Shown here: in pieces, positions 12,851 to 24,700 of the stretch
Numbering within the stretch: the first letter of the stretch is position 1
Layout of the letters: each line of letters begins with the position of its first letter
Source: Liolophura sinensis
Lineage: Eukaryota; Mollusca; Polyplacophora; Chitonida; Chitonidae
Length of the DNA stretch: 64,000 bases
Assembly (NCBI RefSeq): GCF_032854445.1
Contig: NC_088301.1
Coordinates: 59,410,512 to 59,474,511 of the forward strand
Direction of reading: 5' to 3'
Notes under the pieces: model-generated
Told to the model about the DNA's origin: nothing
The model's database searches: none
What the model saw: only the letters and a program-made list of their open reading frames with translations
Made by a program: the position numbers and the translations under genes

Positions 12851-13700
12851 GCAAAATGCGACCCTCCACAACAAAATGTGACCATCATCCACGACAAAAT
12901 GTGACCATCATCCACAAAATGTGACCATCATCCACAACAAAATGTGACCATCCATGACAAAATGTGACCATCATCCATGACAAAATGACAAAATGTGACC
13001 ATCATCCACGACAAAATGTGACCATCATACATGACAAAATGTGATCATCATCCACGACAAAATGTGACCATCACCCATGGCAAAATTTGACCATCATCCA
13101 TGACAAAATGTAACCATCATCCATGACAAAATGTGATCATCATCAACGACAAAATGTGACCATCGTCCACGACAAAAAGTGACCATCCATGACAAAATGT
13201 GATCATCATCCATGACAAAATGTAACCATCATCCATGACAAAATGTGACCATCATCCATGACAAAACGTGACTATCATCCACGACAAAATGTGACCATCA
13301 TCCATGACAAAATGTGATCATCATCCACGACAAAATATGACCATCGTCCACGACAAAAAGTGACCATCCATGACAAAATGTGACCATCATCCATGACAAA
13401 ATGTGACCATCATCCATGACAAAATGTGATCATCATCCACAACAAAATGTGACCATCATCCACGACAAAATGTGATCATCATCCACGACAAAATGTGACC
13501 ATCATCCATGACAAAATGTGATCATCATCCACGACAAAATGTGACCATCATCCACGACAAAATGTGATCATCATCCACGACAAAATGTGACCATCATCCA
13601 TGACAAAATGTGACCATCATCCATGACAAAATGTGACCATCATCCATGACAAAATGTGATCATCATCCACAACAAAATGTGACCATCCACAACAAAATGT
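12851..13700. repeat. 23-bp minisatellite inside the MON2 intron (about 37 units)
   Basis: Tandem units of ACGACAAAATGTGACCATCATCC (23 bases), with occasional 20-base units lacking one CAT (GTGACCATCCATGACAAAAT). The single CpG of the unit (CCACGAC) alternates with CCATGAC and CCACAAC, the two products of CpG transition. A second common change is GTGACC to GTGATC. There is no open reading frame of interest. Confidence 0.95.
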
Positions 13701-15829
13701 ATCCTCAGGGTTCAACATTCAGATGTACACAGCTGATAAATGATCATTGAGATCAACTGTCCACAACTTTTTAAAACGTTAAATCTGATGAGAAATGTAG
13801 TAGTTTTCACTGAAAGTTTGTGAATATGAAGATCCTGTAGCTGGCTATTTTTGACATATTAGTCACAATCTTAAACTAAAACACATAGGCTTAAAAGTGT
13901 TCTGGATATTGTGTAGTGAAATGCAGGATTATAAGCCATCATCAACTTTTATTAGCCCAAAATTTCACGTGGGTTATACGCCAAAGTACTTGTAGGCCTA
14001 GTAGGCCCCTATGCACACAATTTTGCATTTTTCTTTTGTAACGCACAATTCTGATCATTCAGGGAATTTACAGTTAAACACAAATACAAAACATGCTATA
14101 TTTGGACTTCATGTTATCCTTACCGCATAATGTTTTAAATTAAGTGTTAAAATGAGATTTCAAATTTAGATTTAAGTGGAAACAGGATTAAAATTCAGCT
14201 CCTGAGCATTCTGGAAAGAACTGTCACTGATAATGAAAGCTTTTGCTCACAAACAACATCATTTACAATTGCAACAAAACATCTGTTAAAAGTTAAATAA
14301 ATGAGTCAAAAATTTAAACCTTGGAAAGTTGCCACCTAGAAGCAGGCAATGACCTGTGGGAAGATATTGCCTAAGTCAGGAGTAATAAAGCATGTATTGT
14401 AAACTCTAGGTTCAAGAATATTTACAAGATTGAAAACTGACATGACAGGAATGGTTGCAACATGCAACAGTTGTACAAAAGTCATTAGTAGGAACACTTA
14501 TCACCATTACTGCACTGCATCCATATACATGTATACAGCTTGTCCCTTAATTGCGGATGTGTTTAAATATAGGATGCTTGTCTGTTCTAGTTTACCTAAT
14601 GTAACTAGAGTTGTGTTTCTAGGGCAGACAGAGACAAGTGACAGGTGCCTAATTAACTAATTACTAGACCATTCCAGTGGTACCTGGGTCAAAACCCTGA
14701 CAGGTCTGGCTAACATGATTGTGTGCTATGTTAACAATGACCAGACACTGGAGGGTCTGGCTGGGTCAGCCACACTTGACCACAGTGTCTTCAGTGTTTG
14801 TGTGTGTGGGTGTTTCGGGGGCGTACTTTTAAGGCTGTACAGGTGAGTGAGAGCTGCAACAATCCTAAATAAAGAGTTGAGTTAGACATTTAATCTGAGT
14901 TAACTTCATTTATTTAAAAAAAAAACAGTGCTTGCAGGAATATGGATTTAACTTTTTTATAATTTGACCTTTTAAGTTATAGCAAGCACCAATTGTTAGT
15001 GTTTGCTATATATTCACCACAGAGACAAGGGAGTCTCAGAGTAAAGAGGAAAATTTTCTTTAAACTTTCAAAGTTAGTCAAATTATCCTTTTAAGCTTAA
15101 ATCTCAGCAAGAAGCTTGGGTGACAGATATTAGCTGCCATGCACATCAGTGTGGATACAAATATCTTCTGTGGTAGTTTTACTTTATTCTGCCATAAATT
15201 TTAAGGAAACTATTCATATATTGTTCGTTCTGATTTTTTTTTCTTTTCTTTTTTTGTTTTTTTTTTTGTTGTTAGTCAATTCACACTTTTGTGATTGTTG
15301 CAATAAGCAAAATTCGGAACTACTGAATATCAAATGTGGCTGTGTCAGCACATCTCATCTACAAAATATGATGGATACATGGTTATGCTTATCACATGCA
15401 TATGGATAGTACTTCTATCCACATGTTTATTGTGAAATCTCCCTAATATCCACACACCAACAACACTGGGATGGGTGTGAAGGAAAGCAAAATGCAAAAG
15501 ATACGCTGAAGCCCTGAACTGCAGCTGGAAAAAAACAAAAAAGTACTAATCCAATGATATGCTTCTAATCAGTGTCTGCTGACAGTCATTCTACGGATTA
15601 AATCATATTAATGTGAATGTCAATGTGTGAACTCTTGTTTCATATTAACCCAAAATTAAGCACACAGAAATACTATAACACTGGTAGGTCAGCCTGTTTA
15701 TCCAGTACTTCCTACACTAGATATGGTATTAAAAATGGTCTGCTCGAAACTAAAAAGAAAAATTCAATAATCTTGAAATTTGGGACCCTGACCTTAAATT
15801 GTATAGACATTCTTCCCATGTTTCTTGAA

Positions 15830-16060
15830 TGTCTCTCTCATCCATATTTCATAGAGAAATCCCCATGCCAGTCGGGTATTGGACCGTGAACGATTAATTT
15901 GTCATGCACCTTACGAAGGAGGTTAAAGCGGGTGACCTTATCACTGAAGGCCAATTCTGACAACTGGACAAGCTTGACCAGAGTCTGGTGATGCCTGCTT
16001 AAGAATTCAAGACCAACCACAGAGCAAAGGTCCAAAGAGTTCACGTCATTCCAGAACAGA
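15830..16060. other. Complex intronic block, candidate conserved non-coding element
   Basis: A stretch with higher sequence complexity than the surrounding AT-rich intron, including CGTGAACGATTAATTTGTCA and CACCTTACGAAGGAGG. A minus-strand frame (15838-16044) is open for 68 codons but resembles no protein I know and lacks a convincing acceptor/donor pair. An intronic regulatory element is a reasonable guess; an unrecognised old repeat is the alternative. Confidence 0.25.
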
Positions 16061-16464
16061 CATCACATGTTCGCTACTAAACTGGACGCTGTCTCACAGA
16101 CGTGTGTCCAGCATTGACCAATAATTACATTCAGCCTATCTGCCATTCGACTTATAACAGGTCATTTCTTCATCATGCTTACTGCTAACCATGGGGCAAC
16201 ACAGAACTGCTGGTATATTCAAAGCAGCAAGTTTCCAGTAGTTAGTTTAATATATTAGACTTAATATACATCTTGTACTCAATATTATTAAAAAGTTTAA
16301 CACAAAGTAACAAGCTTATGGATAATTTATTTCATACTTATCTCTTATTTTCCCATGTAATCCATATTATATCTCAAAGGATTAAGTCAAAATGGCTCTT
16401 GTTTATGTAGATGCATACCGTTAATGCACAAGCATAAACAGTAGAACAATTAAGAAATTGCATT

Positions 16465-16562
16465 TTTGGTGTTTCAATATTTCAACAAGCTTTTATATGC
16501 CGCCTTAAAGCCAACAACTAAAGATGGCAAATAAGTGTTTGTTGAAATACTGAAACACCAAA
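16465..16562. repeat. Inverted repeat with 24-bp arms and 50-base loop
   Basis: The left arm, TTTGGTGTTTCAATATTTCA followed by ACAA (16465-16488), pairs with the right arm 16539-16562 at 23 of 24 positions. The loop is 16489-16538. It lies in the MON2 intron. The near-perfect arms suggest either a short foldback/MITE-type insertion or a structured transcript. No target-site duplication was identified. Confidence 0.8.
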
Positions 16563-18114
16563 TATGTGGCCTCTCAGTCTATTTCAAAGTTTGCGCTGTA
16601 TTGTAATTCTAAGCTTATTGGTGGATAAATCTCTATATGTAAGTGTTCACCAAGTAAGCTGGTAGAATATGGCGGCATATCCCACAAAACCTAACTTCAT
16701 AATTACAGTGATTTATTTAAGAAATATGATGATTCTTCAACCAGTCATTCTAATATTCATTTGAGCACAGTAACTGTGGACGAGTGGAAATTTAGTATGA
16801 GACACTACAGGCACCTAAACGTGTGTTACACACATATTTACTGTACTAAAATGAACAACAGCGAAATCTTTATTTCTATTCTATTCTACCTGCTTTAAAC
16901 TTATACATCTGGGCGTGAAAAGTGAGCAAACGAAACCCAAATTCTTTCCTTCTGCTTCTGCTCTTACTTCCAAGCTTGCAGCAGATCTGTTTTGTTTGTT
17001 TCTGAATTTCACATTAGTTTTCATATAAATTTCTCTGTATGTGCCATATTGTCAAGTTAATTTATTCATGTGATCCTATTGTTGCCTGTGTTAATATATT
17101 TGATTGACAAGTGGAATGAACACATGTGATTGCCACTTCCCCCTATGAAATGATGTCGCAAAGTCAAGTGTTGTGACATGAAAATGTTATAACGTATGTG
17201 TCTGATCTTAGACACATTGACACTAAAGGTTGTATGTAGTTGGAAATTCAAAGTACCTGTGCATGTGTTATGGAGAAGTCATTGATCAGTCAGTATTTCA
17301 TAAAATGCCAACCATGAGTACGAAGTGTAATTGGTTTTAGGCATTTTCTAAGAGATTTAAGGGAATAACCACCTTTTCACTCAATGACTAATCTGTGACA
17401 CATACATCCTTTCAGGTTTACAAACAAAACTAGCCCCAGGCAGAAAGTGAAGAAACGACAACAGCTGTGTATTAGCTTACAGGTCTTCTACGCACACAGA
17501 GATGTCTGATTGTCACAAGAGCTGATCTGAGACATAATTAGACATTTTACTGAAGAAAATGTGTAACTCAAGCCCAGCAGGCATGTAGGAGAAAACATGA
17601 TGGACTTGACAGTGGTTTCATACCTACTGGTGGCACAGATAACGGTCTGCCAAGGGTTTTGACAAGTTCAGGAAAACAGATTTATTATACTTTGAACACA
17701 GAATCTGATGACAATATTTTTAGGATTTCTGACAATTAATTCTAAATTTGAGCCTATGGCATCTGGATAATGACCTGAATATATTTACGTATATCTTGTC
17801 TCCACCTTATTTAAGACAAGAACACCGTTTTATGATAAATATATTCTAAGGAATCATTCTCCAAAACTGATCCTTCATATAAATCTATACACATCTTCAT
17901 TTCTAAGTTTTTTTGTGTACTTCTTCACACAACATTCCCAATTTTTCAACACCAATATATCCAAAACGTACATCTTGTACTCTGCTGCTTAAAAAATGCA
18001 GTCTAGTCTGAGAGCAGATTCGATCATCACATACATGTAGTTACCTAATCGCCTGCCTTTGAATGATAAGGTGCATAGCATTCTTCAATAGTGGTACAGC
18101 ATAACACAGGTTAG

Positions 18115-18185
18115 CTGCTGCTGTATAAGTCAAATATTCTTGAGTACGCCACAAAGCACCAATCAAATAAATAAATAAATAAATA
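18115..18185 (+). mobile_element. SINE, 5'-truncated copy with target-site duplication
   Basis: Contains GTATAAGTCAAATATTCTTG, AGTACGCCACAAAGCACCAA and TCAAATAAATAAATAAAT, the 3' module and tail of the SINE at 21450-21716. The 7-base sequence AGGTTAG occurs immediately before (18108-18114) and immediately after (18186-18192), consistent with a target-site duplication of a 5'-truncated insertion. It sits in the MON2 intron. Confidence 0.82.
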
Positions 18186-18324
18186 AGGTTAGATACATTT
18201 TGCTAAAAAAGACGACCTTTTCTTTTCTAACAACACGTCTTATTCTGAAGGTAATTTGTAATGGTTTATGTCTCACAAAAACATCATTATAAGAACCAAA
18301 AGGTCTAAAATTTAAAGTCCATCC

Positions 18325-18355
18325 ACCAATAATTCTCCCTATAACAATTATTGGT
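18325..18355. repeat. Short perfect inverted repeat
   Basis: ACCAATAATT (18325-18334) and its exact complement AATTATTGGT (18346-18355) flank an 11-base spacer. The arms carry inverted CCAAT/ATTGG boxes. Function unknown; it may be chance in AT-rich intron. Confidence 0.5.
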
Positions 18356-19564
18356 CAGTTTCAACGAGAAAACACATTTTGAACATCGACCAGAATGCCA
18401 TTTGACAGGGGAAACCCATTTAAAGTTTTGCTAACATCCTCAATATTATTGGGCAAGCAAAATCAATGAAGTGAATTTTAAGCTTGTAAATTATTGAAGA
18501 GTCAATATCCAGTCAATGCAGTTTGGGGGAGAGAAAGATTTCAGAGGTCCAGCTTTTAGACAACAGTTTACATTAACTACACCACTGATAAATCTTTCCT
18601 GCATAAAGCAGATCTTTCAAGTAGCCCACAGGGCCCACAGGGACATGATGTATGTTCCCAATTCTACTTGATTTTTTAGGCTTGGCAAGGCTGAACTGCC
18701 GATTACTGTCACCTGTGAAAAATGTAACAAGAGGAATCCACCACAATTCCCTTTAAATTGATGGTAGGCATTAAGTAGGGATCAATTTGTAGTAGGCTAA
18801 CATTAATTCGACTGCTTCTGTCCTGAACGTCATGTTGACTACCTTGCTCATACATCCCCCGTTAAGAGAGCTTTGTATATCCAGCCCTTGACAACATGAG
18901 AGGCAATGGGAGATATGAAATATAATATTTATGATGATATCACTACCTTATGGTTTCACCTGATTACAGCACAGAAGCACTGGCATTATCATATAGTACT
19001 TTTATAAACCCATATAGTATTCTGCCAGGAAATCTCCCTCAAATCAAGGAAAGTATCACCATTCTGAGCTGGACCAGACGCATAACTTTGATGAACTAGC
19101 CTGAACCACATGGAGGGAAGTCAAGCATAGAGAACCAATACGTCTTTCAGGACTGGAGTCTAGCAGCCAGAGAGATGTAAATGTCCCATGCTGACAACCA
19201 TTGCAGTTTGTCCTCACAGAAGAAGAAGAAGTGTAAATCCTGTAACATGACCTTTGTCTCAAAAATGCGTTCAATGTGAAAATATTTCGCTTTTTCATGT
19301 CATTTGGTGGATTTGTTTCACAATCAACATGCACCACCATCCTTATGTACATTTCATCTTTCAACCACCACTCTGGTGTATTTTCTCTCTCACACACAAT
19401 ATTTGCATGCACACATATTTAATGACTCATTTGCATGAAATAGACTAATCTGGCTTGAATACGCAGATACAAATATAGTACAACCAAACAAACAAGGTCG
19501 AAAATGATCAATGGTTATACAATAGATTTATTACCCTTAAAGAGTGACACAAAAATGAACATAC

Positions 19565-19675
19565 CAGATTTTCATGTAGTGGCGTTTCAAACTGATATCC
19601 AAGAGCAGCTTTAATGAGGGCAGTAACGGCCTCTGCCCCCCAGTTCCTCATGGCAGCATGGGGGTGTTGACACAC
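19565..19675 (-). CDS. MON2: MON2 internal exon (upstream of the two seen)
   Basis: A 111-base exon encoding exactly 37 residues: VCQHPHAAMRNWGAEAVTAL, then IKAALGYQFETP and LHENL. The HPHA.MR.WGAEA.T.LIKA signature matches animal MON2. From memory the human counterpart reads [22 protein letters not shown], followed directly by the segment encoded by the exon at 10918-11093. The acceptor is TTTGTACCTTGCAG just before 19675 and the donor is GTATGT starting at 19564. The exon begins and ends in phase 0, so it joins the downstream exon in frame (LHENL to RLQSM). There are no stops or frameshifts. The preceding exon should lie at higher coordinates but was not recognised anywhere in 19676-64000. 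Confidence 0.93.
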
Positions 19676-21440
19676 CTGCAAGGTACAAACACAAACTGAG
19701 CTATGACATGGAACAATCACCAAACATAATCATATACAAAAGACTACAGCATGGGGAGTAAAACTAGAGCAGTGACAATAGCGTGCTAGTGAAATTTGGC
19801 CTCATCAACATACACCATTAAGTGTTTTATTCCAAATGTTCATAAAGATGATTAAAATATAGCAACTTACACACCTCATACCAACAAGGCATAGCAAGAA
19901 TTACGAAAACAAAATGCAGTGATGATACCCGCACTTTATTACATGAGACTTGTCCAGCATTACTAACAAGTCTGTGTTGTCATCACATATAATAAATAAT
20001 CAAGTGAAAACAATGCAAATTATGGATCAGACCTTGAGGACCTTAGCAGCAGACTCATAAACAATTTGTCTACATATATTGCTAGCTGACCTGACTGAGA
20101 GGGAAGGTACTCTATGCTGAAAGTGCTCACAGTATGCCATTACAGAGACACAAACATGTATAGGGGCGTGGTCCCATATATACACCTACCACAAAGCTTT
20201 TACACACCATGTACAGAAACACAGGGTAAAGTTTCTGTCATCTTGGTTGTGAAAACAAGTTAGTAACATATCACACATATACCAAAGAAGAAGTTGAATA
20301 TGTTAAGAGCACAGAATTACGGAATCATGTTGTCAATTCTTTCCAGTATACAATTCATATGAAAGAAGAATTTCCTTAGCAAATCATGAGCTCAAGAACA
20401 GTCTGTTAGGTTAGGATTGTTTTCTGGTGCTATCTAAATAAGTCAGTTGCCTGTCTAAGCCTAAAATCAATTGCTCTTTGTGTCATGTTAAAATTTAACA
20501 AATTTAAGAAAACCTGAACTCATGCTATTTCATTTAGAGTGTAATAAATTTATTATGTATTTTATGATATACTATAGTGTATATCCATTAAAACTATTCA
20601 GACTTCTCCTTTGCAGTTTTTTTTACATAGCTGATTACACCTTCATACTCCAGCAATATTCATATCTTCAGGTTTGCTAGGTAACCCTTCCCATTTGCTA
20701 ATAATTTACCAATTCTCTTGAGAATAGGCCCAAGCAGGTATGGTTTTTATGTACATGCAGATCTATATATCCTTGTAAACTTAAAATGTATCTGCCACAA
20801 GTTAGACACCTGCTTGGTACATAGCAGATTATTTTTTCAACACAAAAATCCTTAAAGAAGTGTTCTGGAGATGACCTTTCTACAGCTATATCCAAAAAAG
20901 CTTAAATAGCATAAAGGTGTGAAATTTTAGAGGGTTTACAACAGTCAAAGTTCTCAGAGGGATGCCTGCTTGTCAGACTTCACAGTAAGCTAGGCTCAGC
21001 ATAGGCAGCAGAAGGAAACCCTTGGTGTTTTGGTGATACTGGTGAAAAGTAGCCTTTGATGGATGGGCCAAGACCACATAAGGCCATGTAATAAAGCTTC
21101 ATCAGAGGCCTGAAGGGAGCTAATTTCCACTTCACCTACCAGTAGCTAAGGACAATTTCTGACCAATTGCTCAGCACCCTATAGCCCCAAAAGAAGCAAA
21201 AATCATACTTGCATACATATCAACATGACCCAATAAAACCATAAAAACTATAAACATGTAAGTTTTTTTGTCTTTATCATTATTATTTTTCTACCTCTGA
21301 ACAACTGATAGACACAACGGATGCATAAGACAAGAACTCTTATATGTCGCCTTTCTGATCAACAAAAATCAAATAATTACATAAATCTGATCAAAAGTAC
21401 ATAGCCCTTTTTTATACACCCATTTTTTTCTGTGACACTT
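19676..21440. other. MON2 intron upstream of exon A, AT-rich
   Basis: Directly precedes the exon A acceptor on the minus strand, so the first part is intron. No simple repeat array, SINE or convincing exon was seen. All open frames are short. Confidence 0.5.
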
Positions 21441-21449
21441 AGAAATTTA

Positions 21450-21716
21450 CCATGGCTCAGTTGGTTAGTGGGCTAGCGCATCGTAATGACCCAGGAGCCT
21501 CTCACCATATGCGGATGCTGTGAATTCAAGTCCAGTTCATGGTGGCTTCCTCTCTGGCCAAAAGTGGGAAGGTCTGCCAGCAACCTGGGAATGCTCGTTG
21601 GTTTCCCCCGGGCATTGCCCAATTTCTTCCCACCATAATGCTGGCCACTATCGTATAAGTGAAATATTCTTGAGTACGGCATAAAACACCAATCAAATAG
21701 ATAAATAAATAAATAA
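21450..21716 (+). mobile_element. Full-length tRNA-derived SINE (267 bp)
   Basis: The head carries a perfect RNA polymerase III A box, TGGCTCAGTTGG (21453-21464), and a degenerate B box, AATTCAAGTCC (21523-21533). The body includes GGTCTGCCAGCAACCTGGGA and TTTCCCCCGGGCATTGCCC. The 3' module is GTATAAGTGAAATATTCTTG, AGTACGGCATAAAACACCAA and an AAAT/AATA tail. The 9-base AGAAATTTA lies immediately before (21441-21449) and after (21717-21725), a target-site duplication that defines the ends. It has no coding capacity and would rely on a partner LINE. It is the reference copy for the fragments at 5941, 18115, 29562 and 47419. Confidence 0.92.
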
Positions 21717-21725
21717 AGAAATTTA

Positions 21726-24700
21726 GAATAAAATTTAATGGTTTATTTTTGTGGGAAAATAAATCATGCAAGAACATAACAGAAGTTATATGCTGAGCGG
21801 TACATTGCCAAATTATTCAATGGGTGTTTTCAGTAATATGACAACAAGGAGTAATTAGGTGCATCTACATATACTGCATCTTCTTGTAACAGGGCGAGAC
21901 CATACAGCCAACATACTGTCACTGAAATATCATGCTAAAGACACCAGATATGACAGCCCCACCCAGTCACTTCATACTGTCACTGTGCCAGATTAAAGAA
22001 TGCACAGAGCCAAGTTACAAGACTGTACTGTCCATAAGCAGTAATATTTATAGTCAGACTTGCTGACAACTGTGATGACATCTCCCCTGACACTACACAT
22101 GGTTTAAAGCCATTAAATGGTTTTTACCTATATACAGTGATAATTATCTGTAATACAATATTTTGTTTGGAAGCTTAATAAAATTCACAGAAGAATCACA
22201 ATATCTAACAGAAAACAGTAGCCAATATTTCAATACTGTGCATACAAATAATCTACATGTCCATACAGGCTTCAAATTAATGACCTAACTTCAATGTACG
22301 TCCTAGAATCTTTCATATACATCAAGTGTCAATCTATTACATTCCAAACCAATTCCAGACAAAACTATCTGCAAACAGTAAGCTTATTTTCCACTTCATT
22401 TCCGGTGACCAAAGCAATAAAATAAAAGGTTTATTCCACATGATATGATGGAATGATAATTACTCTATAATGTCTGATTGTGATTGAAGTCAGATGATGT
22501 GTAAACAAACAAAAGCTTTCAGACTATGAAAAACTGTGATCATCCTTCTACTGGAGAAAAAAAATTCTGGTACAGAGAGCTTAGGAGGAACATACAATAC
22601 GGTTGGGTGATTATCAAATGGCTGAGCTATAACCTTCTCCAATCAGTGGAGAAAAACTACTTTGGTCCATTCATACAACACCTCGATGATGGGGGCATTT
22701 GCTCCTGACCATATGACAAGGCACGCACGCCTGATTACCTTTCAATTTTCACGAGAACGCAGGGAAGAAGTGAACCGTCAAGATCACAACAACAGCTGGG
22801 GTCTGCTTAGAAAACAATGAGTTTAGTATTAAACTAAAGAGGAATGTGGTTTTATCATGAGAAACACCCAGAAGGGATGGAGAACAAACGAGTTTTCACG
22901 TTTGCACTCTGTGTGAGCACCTAGTTTAGGTCAACTGTGTAATCTCCAAGTTTGCCGCAGTGACAGGTGGATATGGCACTAACCAATTAACTACTAACAG
23001 GCAAAAGAGAAAGCAGACCTTACCATTTGCATATATGTATAAAGGCCTGTCACTGTAAATACATTGTATAAACAGACGAGGAAAGGTCAACCCTGGCCCT
23101 GACTGACCATCTACCAACAGCAATTCAGTTTGAAAGCACAGAGCATTTGGAAAGATTTGGTTAACCATTCCGTGCCTGACGGGAGTGATGTAAGAAGAAT
23201 AATTACAACCTATCTGTCCAGGACTAAATAGTGGCTATTGGATTAGGTTAGATGACTACATGTACTAGATCTTTAATAATACTAAGGATAATTATTATGA
23301 GGGCATTTGTCCCCTAGTTCTGTTGGAAGGGCTCCTGTTCATAATTTAATGAAATGTGATGACTACTGACTTGACAAAGACAAAGGTTGCCATAGAGAGA
23401 TAAAAAAAAAAGCACTGATGAACATACAGATGTTGGTGCTTACTACCAAGTAAGTCATCCAAGATGGAATGCCAGAAATGGAACACAGATCGCCCTCCAC
23501 CAGAGACATCATCCTTCCCTCTTGACCTTGTCACACTGATAATTATAATCATTCTAATTCACACAGAAACTGAACTATTTACCAGAAAATCTCGTGCAAA
23601 ACCACCCTTGTGATATTACAGCACCTGCTGTAGTTGGCTTTTGAAACATTCACAAAGCATACTGTAAATATATCACAAACCAGCCACCTTCAGCTTCTCT
23701 TACACACTGCTTAGTACAGAAATTTGATCTAGGTTAGAACATAAAACGTTGAAATTAACATTTCTTCACTGCAGGACAATATTGTATATATTGTATATTC
23801 TGTCTCAAAAAAAATTTTACACACTCTTCCTGACTTTATTTTTTTAGGACCTTCAATTAAGATTTAGAAATGATATTGTTACCAAAAGCACATTAACGTC
23901 ACCTAACTTCCATAAATAGATCTATGAATCACACAGCAATGTGAAAATGCCATTAAATACGGAAATAGGTGACCTAACCTGCAGATCGCCATCATACTAG
24001 TGAAATATACAAACAAAAATATATATAAATAAATAAGTAAATGTGTCTGCATCACATCAGAAAGAACCAATATGATCAATCATTAAATCAGCTGAAATCC
24101 TTAATAAAGCTATACGTCTACACACTGTATGGTGCCAAATTTGATCATGTTCAACCAAATTGCTTTATACCGTGCACAAAAACATTACATGCAATTCCAC
24201 ACTTAATACAAGGACAAATTTAGTTCACGCTGATCTTAAATGGGGAATGGAACAATTTACTCCAGTAGGGAATTTTAGCCCAGAAAATCTTTTTTCTTCC
24301 CATGCCAAGTACATCGTTTATTGGTTATGATCATTTTGCCCAGGAAAGTATTTTGCGACCGGACAGATGGCGATAAAAACTTCATATACGGGGTATGGGG
24401 ACAAAGAAGATCAAAAAGTATCTCTCTTTTCAAAAGTAATTATATAACTGATAAGAGTATGTTATGTGTGCAAAACACTGCTCAAGAAGAATGCCCTATG
24501 TGAATTAGTTAAGCATCAGGCTTCATCTTTTCTGCTCATGCTGTGGCCAAATTTCAGGCCATTTAATGCCAAGAGTATAGGCACATGGCTGTAAACAGAT
24601 AAATAACTGTGTGAAACTTTTAACTGTATTAATTTCAGTATCGCTTTTCTCAAAGGTTACCAATGGCGTTTTTTTTTACAGAAAAATAAGGTTTTTCTTT

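Larger units (their letters stand above)
13701..19564. other. MON2 intron, right part
   Basis: Remainder of the 8,471-base phase-0 intron. It holds an inverted repeat at 16465-16562, a short palindromic stem at 18325-18355 and a SINE fragment at 18115-18185, each listed separately, plus a complex block at about 15830-16060. T-rich and A-rich runs occur near 15235-15275 and 14918. No additional exon was recognised. Confidence 0.6.

Noticed and set aside
21450-21535. Possible functional tRNA gene
   Set aside because: The A box is perfect, but the B box is degenerate and the unit continues into a SINE body and tail bounded by a target-site duplication.
23440-23555. Possible minus-strand exon between AATTATCAG and GTAGTAAG
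   Set aside because: The translation has no recognisable similarity to MON2 or another family, and its end phase does not join to the phase-0 start of the exon at 19675.
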